Source of the DNA: Streptomyces sp. NBC_00663 | GTDB taxonomy: Bacteria > Actinomycetota > Actinomycetes > Streptomycetales > Streptomycetaceae | Assembly (NCBI RefSeq): GCF_036226885.1 | Contig: NZ_CP109027.1 | Span: 1,736,001-1,800,000, forward strand | DNA length: 64,000 nucleotides | Reading direction: 5' to 3' | Part shown: one piece after another, positions 49,188 to 57,773 of the stretch | Position numbering within the stretch: the stretch's first letter is position 1 | How the letters are laid out: each line of letters starts with the position of its first letter | The notes under the pieces: model-generated | Databases searched by the model: none | What the model saw: the letters and a program-made list of their open reading frames with translations, nothing else | What the model was told of the DNA's origin: nothing | Position numbers and translations under genes: made by a program

Positions 49188-50200
49188 ACGGACCGGGCCG
49201 TCAGTGCCCCCGCGCCCATCACGAGCGCGGCCCCCGCCCGCCCCCGGTTGCGCGAGAGCCACTCCTGCTTGCTGGCCGGCAGTGACTCCTCGTCGAACCG
49301 CCCGTGCGCCCCGAAGTCCTGTCCATGGGGCCCGTCGGCAGGGCTCCACAGGTTGCCCACCCCGCCCTGAGCCGAGCCGTCCTGCTGTGCCTCGAAGGCG
49401 TTGCGTGCCAGGTACCGGTCCAGCAGGCCCGGGGCCACCGCGTTGGCCAGCAGCGTCGCCACCGTCGAGCCCCCGACCCAGTACTCCCGCCGCCGCCCGT
49501 GGGACGCGGCGTGCACGATCGCTCGTGCCGCCACTTCCGGCTGGTACACCGGTGCGACGGGCCGGGCCCGTCCCGGCATCCGGCTCAACACCCAGTCGAA
49601 CTGGGGGGTGTTGACGGCGGGGAGCTGCACCATCGTGGTACGGACGCCGCTGCCGGCGTGCAACAGCTCGCAGCGCAGCGACTCGTTGAACCCCTGGATG
49701 GCGTGCTTCGCCCCGCAGTACGCGGACTGCAACGGGATCCCGCGGTACGCGAGCGCCGAACCGACCTGCACCACCGTCCCCCGGTCGCGGGGCAGCATGT
49801 GCCGCAGCGCCGCCCGGGTGCCGAACACACAGCCCAGATACGTCACTTCGGTCACCCGCCGGAACTCGTCCGCGGTGACCTCGGTGAACGGGGCGAAGAC
49901 CCCGGCGAAGGCGTTGTTGACCCAGACGTCCACGCCGCCGAACGTGTCGGCGACCTTCTGCGCCGCGTCGTCGACGGCCTTGGCGTCGGACATGTCGACG
50001 GGGACGACGAGCGCCTCACCGCCGGCCCGCTGCACCTCGTCCGCCGCCGCGGCGAGTCCTTCGCGGCCCCGGGCCAGCAGGGCGACCCGGTCGCCCCGGG
50101 CGGCGAAGGCCAGGGCCGTGGCCCGTCCCACGCCGCCGCTGGCGCCGGTCACCACCACGACCCTGCCGTGCCGGGAGAGCGCGCCCCAAGGCCGCACCAC
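49169..50200 (-). CDS. Short-chain dehydrogenase/reductase with C-terminal extension
   Basis: 343 residues, GTG start (a second in-frame GTG is adjacent; no clear Shine-Dalgarno). NAD(P) site VVVVTGASGGVGRATALAFA, NNAFAG structural motif, and catalytic Ser/Tyr/Lys in VGSALAYRGIPLQSAYCGAK. Classical SDR ends near 250; here about 90 extra residues continue, including YWVGGSTVATLLANAVAPGL and a basic WLSRNRGRAGAALVMGAG ending in WRRRR, which could be a short membrane or peripheral segment. The cofactor and substrate are unknown. It follows the holin-like gene on the same strand, six bases after that stop. Confidence 0.9.
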   Translation of the reverse strand: MVRPWGALSRHGRVVVVTGASGGVGRATALAFAARGDRVALLARGREGLAAAADEVQRAGGEALVVPVDMSDAKAVDDAAQKVADTFGGVDVWVNNAFAGVFAPFTEVTADEFRRVTEVTYLGCVFGTRAALRHMLPRDRGTVVQVGSALAYRGIPLQSAYCGAKHAIQGFNESLRCELLHAGSGVRTTMVQLPAVNTPQFDWVLSRMPGRARPVAPVYQPEVAARAIVHAASHGRRREYWVGGSTVATLLANAVAPGLLDRYLARNAFEAQQDGSAQGGVGNLWSPADGPHGQDFGAHGRFDEESLPASKQEWLSRNRGRAGAALVMGAGALTARSVWRRRR

Positions 50201-50206
50201 GCCGCA

Positions 50207-50746
50207 TCACGCCCGGTGGTGCGGCTGCTCGGGGTCGATGTCGTCGGGCCGCGGTGCCGCGCCGGGTGCCCCGGCCGCCGGCGTACCCGCACCGGGTGCG
50301 CCGGTCGCCCCGCCGACGCCACCGGGCGCGACGGGCGGCATCGGCGGATACGGCATGCCGAGCCCGCTCGGCGGCGCGCCGGGGGCCGTACCGCCCACGA
50401 CCCGGTCACGGCCCGTGGCGAGTTCGGCCTCATGCTCCGACGTGGGTCGGGCCGCTGACGGCCGGGCCATGCCTCGCAGCACGAACGCGACGACACCGAG
50501 GACGGCCGCGGTGATCAGCGCCGCGGACCAGTCGGGCAGGCCGAGGGCGAGGGCCAGCCCCAGCGTGAGGGCCAGGGCCGCGCCCGCGTACAGGGCGACC
50601 GCGCCGGACGCGGCGTACAGCATGGCCGTGCGGCGCTGCTTGCGAGTCTGTTCGCGCAGTTCGTCGCGCACGGTCTCGCGCGCCACCTGCGCCAGCTCGT
50701 CGACGAGATGCTTGTCCAGGTGTTCCAGATGATCCAAGCGGTCCAT
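50207..50746 (-). CDS. Actinobacterial holin-superfamily-like membrane protein
   Basis: 179 residues, ATG start MDRLDHLEHLDKHLVDELAQ. A soluble helical part (ETVRDELREQTRKQRRTAML) is followed by two membrane helices (YAASGAVALYAGAALALTLG, ALITAAVLGVVAFVLRGMA) and a Pro/Gly/Ala-rich tail (PPMPPVAPGGVGGATGAPGA). It resembles what databases call phage holin family III/putative actinobacteriophage holin, but there is no phage gene around, so it is a chromosomal membrane protein. Function unknown. Confidence 0.8.
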   Translation of the reverse strand: MDRLDHLEHLDKHLVDELAQVARETVRDELREQTRKQRRTAMLYAASGAVALYAGAALALTLGLALALGLPDWSAALITAAVLGVVAFVLRGMARPSAARPTSEHEAELATGRDRVVGGTAPGAPPSGLGMPYPPMPPVAPGGVGGATGAPGAGTPAAGAPGAAPRPDDIDPEQPHHRA

Positions 50747-50755
50747 GGCCGCCGG

Positions 50756-50782
50756 GTACCCGCACACCCGTACGCATAACGC
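50756..50782 (-). promoter_or_regulatory. Sigma-B-type promoter of the holin-like gene
   Basis: On the minus strand GCGTT (50782-50778), 16 bases, GGGTAC (50761-50756), ending nine bases before the ATG at 50746. The -10 is perfect and the -35 fits GNNTN; a leader this short would be close to leaderless. Confidence 0.45.
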
Positions 50783-50875
50783 GACCCGCCCGGGCCGCCG
50801 GCTCCCCATGGCCGGGGCGAGGAGATCACGTGAAACGATCTCCTCGCCCCGGCCGCCCCAACTAGGCTCGTCCGC

Positions 50876-51223
50876 ATGGACATTCTGGGAGCCACGCTGC
50901 GCGTCTGCGTCGACGACCTGGAGACCGCGGTCCCCTTCTACGAACGCCTGGCGGGCGGCACCGCCCTGCGCTTCGAGCGCGGCGGCGTCCAGGTCGCCGC
51001 CGTCGGCTGCTTCCTCCTGATGAGCGGCCCCGCGGCGGAACTGGACATCCTCCGCAAGGTCGCGGCCACCATCGCCGTCAAGGACGTCGACGAAGCCCAC
51101 CGGGTCCTGACCGAGCTGGGCGCGCGCATCATCGCGGGCCCGGTCGGCACACCGGCGGGCCGCAACCTGATCGCGATGCATCCGGACGGGGCGGTGTACG
51201 AGTACGTGGACCGGGGCGCGTAG
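50876..51223 (+). CDS. VOC-superfamily (glyoxalase-like) protein
   Basis: 115 residues, ATG start. Glyoxalase/bleomycin-resistance fold: MDILGATLRVCVDDLETAVP with FYERLAGGTALRFERGGVQV, and the second half ATIAVKDVDEAHRVLTELGA ending with IAMHPDGAVYEYVDRG. One VOC repeat, so it should dimerise. The metal-ligand positions are only partly conserved, and the substrate is unknown. It is convergent with the DUF5107 gene, the stops being directly adjacent. Confidence 0.85.
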   Translation: MDILGATLRVCVDDLETAVPFYERLAGGTALRFERGGVQVAAVGCFLLMSGPAAELDILRKVAATIAVKDVDEAHRVLTELGARIIAGPVGTPAGRNLIAMHPDGAVYEYVDRGA

Positions 51224-53134
51224 TCACCGCATGCGGAAGTCGTAGCGCGCCGGGATCGGCTCGTCGCTGATCCGTTCCCACAGGCGCCCCACCGCCTCCG
51301 CGCCCTCCCGCAGGTCCGCGACCTCGAACCCCTCGTCGTAGACGGCGCGCGCCTCGTCCCGCCGTCCCTCGGCGAGCAGCAGCCCGGCCTCGATCAGCCG
51401 GAACCGCCCGCGGGCCCGGGTCGCGGGGTGCAGCCGCTCCCACACGGCCCGCGCCGCAGCCGTGCGCCGCACCGCGAGCAGCGCCTCGATCGCCTCGCGC
51501 CCCAGCGCGGCCGTGGCGGCGGTCCACCGCTCCCCCGCGTCCCGCCGCTCCCGGCACAGGTCGTCGAAGGCCTCGGCGTACCGGTCGGCGGCCCGCTCAT
51601 GGTCGCCGATCTCCCGGTCGGCGACCGCGAGACAGCGCAGCAAGGGCCAGACGGACGGGGCGAGTGCGAGGGCCCGCTCCCAACTGCGCACCGCCTGTGC
51701 CCGGTCCCCGGCGTGCCACTGGGCGATGCCGAGGTGGTACTCGGTGTGCGGGGTGGCGGGCGCGGTCTCCAGCATGTCCCGCCACTGCGGGGCGACCAGC
51801 GTCTCGCCGGGCGGCCGCACCCGTCGCGGCTCCGGCAGCGCGCCGACCCGCAGCAGCCGCGACCACGGCTCCTGCTCCTCGCCGAGGGTGGTCTCGTCGA
51901 AGGGGGTGCCGGGCAGCTTCCAGTCGGCGCGCAGCACTTCGAGCGCGCCCCAGCCGGAACCGCCGGCGAGGATCTCGCCGGGTTCGGTGTCGGCGCACGG
52001 CTTCCAGCGGGCGTACGCGGCCTCGACGTCGGCACGCGGCAGCACGGCCTCCAGCCGCGCCTCCACCTCGTCGACCACGGGCGTGCAGCTCAGCGGCCCG
52101 TACGCCTCCAGCCACGCCACCTCGCTCTCCCCGTCCAGCCGCACATGCTCCAACTGGGTACGGGCCAGCCCCGCCTGGATCTCGCAGTAGCCGCCGGTGC
52201 CGGGCTCGGTCAGCCACTCCTGCCAGCGCCGCCCGCCCCGCCCCGCGCCCCAGATGAACAGCTTGCGCCCGCGCAGCACGTCGGTGGACGTCTGCACCAG
52301 CCCGTTCCCGTCGTCGTCGAGGGCGGCGATCCAGCGGCGGCGCTCTTCGGGGAGTTCGTAGAAGTAGTCGGCGGCGTACGGGTGTTGTCGTATCTCCTCG
52401 TACGACGGGACGGGTACCCGGCGCAGCCGGCGTTCGTACCCGAAGTGCCACGCCTCCTCCGCGGGAGCGAGCACCCGGCGCTCTTCCGGCACCGCGATGT
52501 TGGACCACCAGTAGGTCGGCACCGGCCGCTCGTGCGGATTGCGGACGCGGACCCCGACGTACAGGAAGTCGGAGTCCTCCGGCAGCCAGAGGTCGACCTG
52601 GAAGGGCAGGTCGCGCAGCCGTTCCCACTCCCACAGCCGCAGCATCTCGCCGCCGTCGGGGGCGGCGACCCGGGCGGCGTGCAAGGGCGCGCAGGCGAGG
52701 GTGGTGTGGCCGGTGGCACCGATGTTCCACTCGATGCCACCGGAGAACCAGGCGCCGTTGAGGGCGAAGTCGGCGGGCTGGAACACCGGGTTGCGGTAAA
52801 GGAGTTCACGGCCGGTCGACTTGTGGACGAGGGAGGCGATCCGGCCGCCGAGACCGGGCAGCACGGTGGCCCGCAGCCGGTCGTTCTCGATGACGAGCGT
52901 GTCGATCGCGCGCGGCTCACGCGCCCGCTCGTAGCCGTCCCGGACGCGCACGGGCAGCAGGCTGCGCAGCGGCTCGTACCCGATCTGCCGGGCCATCTCC
53001 CGCGGCAGTCCGTCCCGGTCCTCGACCCGGTGCAGCTCGTCCAGGGGCCGCAGCGGAGGCAGCGGGTTGTCGGGCCCCAACTCCGCTGCGGGCAGCGTCA
53101 GTACGTCACGTCGGATCGTCGTCACGATCACCAT
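51224..53134 (-). CDS. DUF5107-domain protein with TPR-like C-terminus
   Basis: 636 residues, ATG with GGGGGAG nine bases upstream. The N-terminal two thirds are a galactose-mutarotase-like beta-sandwich: RATVLPGLGGRIASLVHKST, NGAWFSGGIEWNIGATGHTT and WWSNIAVPEERRVLAPAEEA, the pattern I associate with DUF5107. The rest (from about 460) consists of TPR-like helix pairs (HTEYHLGIAQWHAGDRAQAV, WPLLRCLAVADREIGDHERA). Aromatic clusters suggest carbohydrate binding. It is cytoplasmic, with no signal peptide. A related sequence is often next to sugar-metabolism genes; here the neighbour is an arginase-like gene 40 bases away. Confidence 0.88.
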   Translation of the reverse strand: MVIVTTIRRDVLTLPAAELGPDNPLPPLRPLDELHRVEDRDGLPREMARQIGYEPLRSLLPVRVRDGYERAREPRAIDTLVIENDRLRATVLPGLGGRIASLVHKSTGRELLYRNPVFQPADFALNGAWFSGGIEWNIGATGHTTLACAPLHAARVAAPDGGEMLRLWEWERLRDLPFQVDLWLPEDSDFLYVGVRVRNPHERPVPTYWWSNIAVPEERRVLAPAEEAWHFGYERRLRRVPVPSYEEIRQHPYAADYFYELPEERRRWIAALDDDGNGLVQTSTDVLRGRKLFIWGAGRGGRRWQEWLTEPGTGGYCEIQAGLARTQLEHVRLDGESEVAWLEAYGPLSCTPVVDEVEARLEAVLPRADVEAAYARWKPCADTEPGEILAGGSGWGALEVLRADWKLPGTPFDETTLGEEQEPWSRLLRVGALPEPRRVRPPGETLVAPQWRDMLETAPATPHTEYHLGIAQWHAGDRAQAVRSWERALALAPSVWPLLRCLAVADREIGDHERAADRYAEAFDDLCRERRDAGERWTAATAALGREAIEALLAVRRTAAARAVWERLHPATRARGRFRLIEAGLLLAEGRRDEARAVYDEGFEVADLREGAEAVGRLWERISDEPIPARYDFRMR

Positions 53135-53174
53135 GGAAGCCGCTCCCCCGGGAGCTGAACAGGGGCGCTACCGG

Positions 53175-54086
53175 TCAGGATTGGGCAAAGGCGGACACGA
53201 CGATGTCGGCGAGGAGGGCGCCCGCCGTGCCGTCCGGGTCGAGATCGGGGTCGTAGATGGTGACGTTGAGGCCGACGCAGTGCGCGGAAGCCAGCAACGG
53301 CCGGAGCAGGGAGATGAGTTCGTCCGGCATCAGCCCCTCCGCGTCCGGACTGTCCACCGCCGGCATCACGGACGGATCGAGGACATCGGCGTCCAAGTGG
53401 ACCCAGAACCCGTCCAGTTCGGGAATCCCGAAGGCCTCGACGGTGGCCCGCGCCAACGCCTGCGCACCCCACTCCCGGATGTCGCCGACGGTGACGACCG
53501 GGATCTTCAGGGCGGCGAGTTCGGCGCGGTCGTCCTCGAACGCGTCCCGGTTGCCGAAGAGCCGTACGTCCTCGTCCCGCAGATAAGGCCTGAGCCCCTC
53601 CAGGTTCGTGAGGTCGTCCTGTCCGCGCCCGGTGCCGAGGGCCACCTCCTCGCCGCCCGCCGCCCCGACGCGGTCGGAGTTGCCGGGGTGCCGGAAGTCG
53701 GCGGAGGCGTCCACCGCGACCAGCCCGTAGCGGCCCAGCCGGCGCAGCGCGAGGGAGGCACCGAGCTGGATCGAGCAGTCACCGCCGAGCACCACCGGGA
53801 ACTCCCCGGCCCGCACATGCCGCTCGACCCGGTCGGCGAGCTTCACGGTGTAGGCCGCCAGAGCGGCCGCGTTGAACACCCCGTCACCCTCCTGCCAGTC
53901 ACCCCGGTCGTAGCGCGGCGGCACCACCACACCGCCCTCCAGCGCGCCCAGCCTCTGTACGATCCGCTGCTCGCGCAGGGCCCCGGCAAGCTTGTAGCAG
54001 CCGGGGACGGCACCGGGGGCGGGCGGGCGCAGCCCGAGGTTGGAGGGGGCGTCCAGGACCACACGGGTACGCATCGGCGCCGTCAC
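53175..54086 (-). CDS. Arginase-family protein with altered metal-binding residues
   Basis: 303 residues from the GTG overlapping the GNAT stop (GTGA); a later ATG, MRTRVVLDAPSNLG, is an alternative start. The ureohydrolase fold is recognisable: VVLGGDCSIQLGASLAL, VAVDASADFRHPGNSD and WVHLDADVLDPSVMPAVDSP. In active arginases the first reads GGDHS and the second DAHxD; here His is Cys and Ser respectively, so two Mn ligands are missing. The third site is intact. GGDCS occurs in other streptomycete family members, but the DAS change looks rarer. Either a weak-metal enzyme or a non-catalytic relative. It lies in the same direction as the GNAT gene. Confidence 0.85.
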   Translation of the reverse strand: MTAPMRTRVVLDAPSNLGLRPPAPGAVPGCYKLAGALREQRIVQRLGALEGGVVVPPRYDRGDWQEGDGVFNAAALAAYTVKLADRVERHVRAGEFPVVLGGDCSIQLGASLALRRLGRYGLVAVDASADFRHPGNSDRVGAAGGEEVALGTGRGQDDLTNLEGLRPYLRDEDVRLFGNRDAFEDDRAELAALKIPVVTVGDIREWGAQALARATVEAFGIPELDGFWVHLDADVLDPSVMPAVDSPDAEGLMPDELISLLRPLLASAHCVGLNVTIYDPDLDPDGTAGALLADIVVSAFAQS

Positions 54087-54661
54087 CCCGCTTTCCGGGT
54101 CATCTCGGTGGTGATGGCCCACCGCTCGTGGTCCCGCCAGGCCCCGTCGATGTAGAGCATGTGCGGCGAGTAGCCCTCAAGACGGAAGCCGCAGGAGCGG
54201 GCGAGGGCGATGGAGGCGGCGTTGGCGGGCTGCACGTTGATCTCCAGCCGGTGCAGCCGCATCCCGCCGAAGGCGTACCGCACGACGAGCCCGAGCCCCT
54301 CCCGCATCAGCCCGCGCCCGGCGGCATGGGCGAAGGCCCCGTACCCGAGCGCCCCGCTGAGGAAGGCGCCCTCGACGATGTTGTTGATGTTGATGTACCC
54401 GGCGATGGCCCCGTCGCCCTGCTCGTCGCCCTGCTCGCCGGCCTTCTCGCACACCAGGAACCCGACCTTGGTCGGGTCCTCGATCAGCCGCCGCGCGAAG
54501 GCCGCGAACCCGCTCGCGCTGTCCGGCGGGAACAGCCACGGCTGATGCAGCTCCTTGCTCTCCCGGGCCCGGGCCGTGAACTCGGCACCGTCCTCGTACG
54601 TGATGTGGCGTATCCCCACGCGAGGACCCTCGACAAGGAAACGGGATGAGGTGTGCGGCAT
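54083..54661 (-). CDS. GNAT N-acetyltransferase, RimJ/RimL-like
   Basis: 192 residues, ATG start. GNAT fold with GVGIRHITYEDGAEF-type opening (here VEGPRVGIRHITYEDGAEFT), FLVCEKAGEQGDEQGDGAIA, the acetyl-CoA loop AHAAGRGLMREGLGLVVRYA, and the conserved RLEINVQPANAASIALARSC then GFRLEGYSPHMLYIDGAWRD. RimJ/RimL members acetylate protein N termini or small amines. A repeated QGDEQGDG segment near residue 76 is a small local expansion. Translationally coupled to the arginase-like gene. Confidence 0.9.
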   Translation of the reverse strand: MPHTSSRFLVEGPRVGIRHITYEDGAEFTARARESKELHQPWLFPPDSASGFAAFARRLIEDPTKVGFLVCEKAGEQGDEQGDGAIAGYININNIVEGAFLSGALGYGAFAHAAGRGLMREGLGLVVRYAFGGMRLHRLEINVQPANAASIALARSCGFRLEGYSPHMLYIDGAWRDHERWAITTEMTRKAG

Positions 54662-54680
54662 CCCGTCACCCTACGACGGG

Positions 54681-54923
54681 CTAGCTTCGGCGCTTCATGA
54701 AATAGGCCCCGCACAGCGCCCCGATGACGCCCGTGGCCAGCAGGGCCGTCCACAGCGGCATGGTCACCTCGGGGATCAGCAGTCTGATCTTGGTCTGGCC
54801 GGTGTTCTCGAAGATGAAGATCAGGGCGAGGACGGCGAGCAGCAGGACGACGATCCTCGCGGGCGTCACCGCACTGCTCTTGCCGCCGGCGCCACTGCCG
54901 CTCGCGGAGGTCTTCGGGCTCAT
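54681..54923 (-). CDS. LapA-domain small membrane protein
   Basis: 80 residues, ATG start. A low-complexity N terminus (MSPKTSASGSGAGGKSSAVT) precedes two membrane helices: ARIVVLLLAVLALIFIFENT and MPLWTALLATGVIGALCGAY, with GQTKIRLLIPEVT between. The IFENTGQTKIRLLIP block is the LapA (lipopolysaccharide assembly protein A) signature, but Streptomyces has no LPS, so the real role is some envelope function. Ends KRRS. Confidence 0.85.
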   Translation of the reverse strand: MSPKTSASGSGAGGKSSAVTPARIVVLLLAVLALIFIFENTGQTKIRLLIPEVTMPLWTALLATGVIGALCGAYFMKRRS

Positions 54924-54992
54924 GCGACCAGGGTGGTCCCGGAGCCCGGCACACGCGCGCGGGGCGCCGCCCCTCGGGTGACCGGGGCGGGG

Positions 54993-56732
54993 CTAGCCGC
55001 CCACCACCGGCAGCTCCAGCGCCCCCGGCTGCCCCGGCCCGCTCACCACCGTCACCGGCTTGATCCCCCGGTTCCCGAAGTAGGCGTCGTCACTCGCCGC
55101 GACCACGAACCGCAGCCGGTGCCCCTTCTCGTACCGGTGGACGATCCCCGGCAGCGTCACGGTGAAGCTCCGGGTGACGTCCGGCACCCGGACCGGTGCG
55201 ACCAGCCGGTGCACCAGCGTCTGGGTGCCGTCGGGCGCGACGTCGTAGAGCTTGGCGAACAGGACGAGCTTGTCGGCGGCGTTCCCGGAGTTCTGCGTCC
55301 GCTCGGCCTTGGGCGAGACGACCTTGAGCGTGGCCTTCGGCGCGCCCACGACGTCGGTGGTGCGGGCGAGCGGCTCGCTGGTCCAGCCGAGGTAGGTGCC
55401 CTGGGTGTCGTAGGGCGCCGGGTCGGGCAGTCCGACGATCCCGGCCAGCGAGCTCTCGGAGTGGCTGGTCGGGACGAGCCCGTTGGTGTACGTCCGGCTG
55501 CCGCGCGTCACCTTGCCGCGGTTGTCGACGAGCTTGCCGTCGCCGGACAGGTACAGCTTCTGGCTGAGCACGGGGAGGCTGCCGGCGGTGGCGTAGGTAC
55601 CGTTCGGGTCGGTGATCCAGTCGCGGTAGTAGGCGAAGGCCGGGCCGGTGTCGGTGCCCTTCTGCTTGCGCAGATAGCGGTCGAACCAGGCGAGGACGCG
55701 CTTGCCGACGTAGCTGGACTCCAGGTTGCCCTGGCTCAGGTCGAGTTCACCGGCGGCCTGGCCCCCGCTGTGGCCCCAGGACTGCCAGATCATCTTGGTG
55801 GTCGTGCCCTGCGCCTTGAGTTTCTTGTACGTCGCGGTCGCCTCGTTGAGGTTGAAGAGGCTGTCGGCCTGGCCCTGGACGAGGAGCGTGGGCGCCGTCA
55901 CGCGGTCGAGGTAGGTGACCGGGGAGACGCTGCGGGCGTAGGAGAGCAGGTCGGCGGTCTCGGCGGCGGGGTAGCTGTCGGAGTTGAGGGTGCGGACGGT
56001 GTCGCAGGCGTCGGTGACGAAGTGCAGACAGCCGAGGGAGTTGATGCGGGACGGGTCCAGGTTCACCGTGGTCAGGGGCTGGCTCTCGCCGATGAGGTAG
56101 AAGCCGTTGGTCCACTGCCACTTGAAGGCGCCGGGCACCTCGCGCGCGGCGTTGTTCGGGTCCAGGGCGTACGCCAGGTCGTTCCAGGTGATCATCGGCA
56201 CGAGCGCGTCCACCCGGTGGTCGACGGCGGCCGTCGCCAGTTGGACGGCGCCGCCGTAGGAGCCGCCGATCATGCCGACGCGCGGGTCGCCCTTGCCGTC
56301 GAGGGTGACGAAGTCGGCCTTGGTGCCGTCGTCGGCGGCCCGTTTCCCGGCGAGGAAGTCGATGAGCCGGGAGGCGGCGCGGCCGTCGATGGCCGGGTCG
56401 TCGAGCGAGATCAGACAGCCGGAGTCGCCGAAGCCGAGGCCCGAGTAGACGAGTGAGACATAGCCGCGCTCCGCGAAGGCCTTGCCGATCATGTCGGTGG
56501 AGCCGTCGGACTTGCTGCCGCCGAAGCCGTTGGTGGCGAGCACGGCGGGCGCCCGGTCGACACCGGTGGGACGGTACAGATCGGCGTCGATCGTGCACGC
56601 GCGACCGCCCGTCTGGACGGTGAACTTCAGGGCGGTGACGGTGTATTGGCCTGTGGCGGGGGCGGCTGTGGCGAGTGTGGCACCGAGCAGGAGAGCGAGC
56701 GGAACGCTGTAGCCGAGCACACGACGGGACAC
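54993..56732 (-). CDS. Secreted CocE/NonD-family serine hydrolase
   Basis: 579 residues from a GTG with GGAGG nine bases upstream; the longer frame would destroy the signal peptide. Signal peptide VSRRVLGYSVPLALLLGATL ends ATAAPATGQ. Alpha/beta hydrolase with nucleophile Ser in RVGMIGGSYGGAVQLATAAV, lid region, the Asp in LLVQGQADSLFNLNEA and His in KMIWQSWGHSGG. A jelly-roll C-terminal domain (IVHRYEKGHRLRFVVAASDD) marks the X-Pro dipeptidyl peptidase S15/CocE group. Substrates may be acyl esters or peptides outside the cell. The palindromic operator upstream suggests TetR-type control. Confidence 0.92.
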   Translation of the reverse strand: MSRRVLGYSVPLALLLGATLATAAPATGQYTVTALKFTVQTGGRACTIDADLYRPTGVDRAPAVLATNGFGGSKSDGSTDMIGKAFAERGYVSLVYSGLGFGDSGCLISLDDPAIDGRAASRLIDFLAGKRAADDGTKADFVTLDGKGDPRVGMIGGSYGGAVQLATAAVDHRVDALVPMITWNDLAYALDPNNAAREVPGAFKWQWTNGFYLIGESQPLTTVNLDPSRINSLGCLHFVTDACDTVRTLNSDSYPAAETADLLSYARSVSPVTYLDRVTAPTLLVQGQADSLFNLNEATATYKKLKAQGTTTKMIWQSWGHSGGQAAGELDLSQGNLESSYVGKRVLAWFDRYLRKQKGTDTGPAFAYYRDWITDPNGTYATAGSLPVLSQKLYLSGDGKLVDNRGKVTRGSRTYTNGLVPTSHSESSLAGIVGLPDPAPYDTQGTYLGWTSEPLARTTDVVGAPKATLKVVSPKAERTQNSGNAADKLVLFAKLYDVAPDGTQTLVHRLVAPVRVPDVTRSFTVTLPGIVHRYEKGHRLRFVVAASDDAYFGNRGIKPVTVVSGPGQPGALELPVVGG

Positions 56733-56760
56733 GAGACCTCCACGCTGAGGACAACCCGAC

Positions 56761-56788
56761 CTACCAACCGGTACGTACCGGCCGGTAG
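56761..56788. promoter_or_regulatory. 28-bp palindromic operator upstream of the secreted hydrolase
   Basis: CTACCAACCGGTAC (56761-56774) is followed directly by GTACCGGCCGGTAG; the arms match at 12 of 14 positions, and the inner 14 bases CCGGTACGTACCGG are perfect. It is centred 43 bases before the GTG at 56732. The size and ACCGGT content fit TetR-family operators, but no such regulator gene is near. Confidence 0.7.
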
Positions 56789-56849
56789 TCATGGTGTGAC
56801 ACGTGTCAGGCGCGGTCAATCACCGAGACGAGGGTTTCTTGACGGAGAT

Positions 56850-57773
56850 TCAGTGGAGAGCGGGCTCCATCAGGGTCAACGTGCCGCTGTCCGCGTCGAG
56901 TTCGGCCGCCACTCCGAACGGGATCGTCAACGCCCCGTCACAGTGGCCGAACCCGAACTCCTCCACGACCGGCACGCCGAGCCCGCCGAGCCGGTCGACG
57001 AGCAGCGCCCGCACCCGCTCATAGGGGTCACAGTCCTGCCAGGACCCGAGCAGCACCCCCCGCACCCCGTCCAGCCAGCCCGCGCGCAGGAGTTGGGTGA
57101 CATAGCGGTCGATGCGGTACGTCTCCTCCCCCACGTCCTCCAGACACAGCAGCCCGCCGCGCGCGGAGGGCCGGGCGTGCGGGGTGCCCAGGTCGGCGGC
57201 GAGCAGACAGAGACACCCGCCCAGCGTGACGCCCCGGGCCCGGCCGGACACCAGCGGTGTGCCGCCGGAGGCGATCGTGCGGACCGTCTCCGGGGCGAAC
57301 AGGGTGGCCTTCAGATGGTCCTGGGCCCGGGCGTTCTTGATGAAGTCGACCCCGGCCGCCATCGGCCCGTACAGCGTGGCGAGGCCGAGCCGGGTGGCGA
57401 ACGCCTCGTGCAGCACGGTGATGTCGCTGAAGCCGACGAACACCTTGGGCCCGGCCGCCCGCATGGCGTCCCAGTCGAGCAGGTCGATCATCCGCTGGAC
57501 GCCGTAGCCGCCGCGGGCGCACAGCACCGCGTCCACGGCCGGGTCGCACCAGGCGGCCTGGAGGTCGGCGGCGCGGTCCGCGTCGGTGCCCGCGAGGTAG
57601 GTGAACTCGCCGTGCCGGTCCAGCACATGGGGTGCCACCACCGGGTCGAGGTCCCAGCCGCGCAGCACGTCGAGCCCGGCCTGCAACCGCTCCTCGGGCA
57701 CCGGACCGCTGGGCGCGACGACGGCGACCCGAGCGCCGGGGGCGAGGCGGGACGGCCGGACGAGTTCTGTCAC
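56850..57773 (-). CDS. S66-family LD-carboxypeptidase (muramoyl-tetrapeptide carboxypeptidase)
   Basis: 307 residues, GTG start overlapping the S9 peptidase stop (GTGA). LdcA family motifs: GARVAVVAPSGPVPEERLQA, DAVLCARGGYGVQRMIDLLD, nucleophile Ser in KVFVGFSDITVLHEAFATRL, and GGLLCLEDVGEETYRIDRYV with the catalytic Glu and a later His in FGFGHCDGALTIPFG. Such enzymes remove the terminal D-Ala from cell-wall tetrapeptides, or cleave microcin-type peptides (MccF). It is the last gene of the four-peptidase operon. Confidence 0.92.
   Translation of the reverse strand: MTELVRPSRLAPGARVAVVAPSGPVPEERLQAGLDVLRGWDLDPVVAPHVLDRHGEFTYLAGTDADRAADLQAAWCDPAVDAVLCARGGYGVQRMIDLLDWDAMRAAGPKVFVGFSDITVLHEAFATRLGLATLYGPMAAGVDFIKNARAQDHLKATLFAPETVRTIASGGTPLVSGRARGVTLGGCLCLLAADLGTPHARPSARGGLLCLEDVGEETYRIDRYVTQLLRAGWLDGVRGVLLGSWQDCDPYERVRALLVDRLGGLGVPVVEEFGFGHCDGALTIPFGVAAELDADSGTLTLMEPALH

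Noticed and set aside
50207..50746. A prophage, judged from holin-like annotation
   Set aside because: No capsid, tail, integrase or lysis gene accompanies it, and the same is true for the holin-like N terminus at 16529. These are chromosomal membrane proteins.
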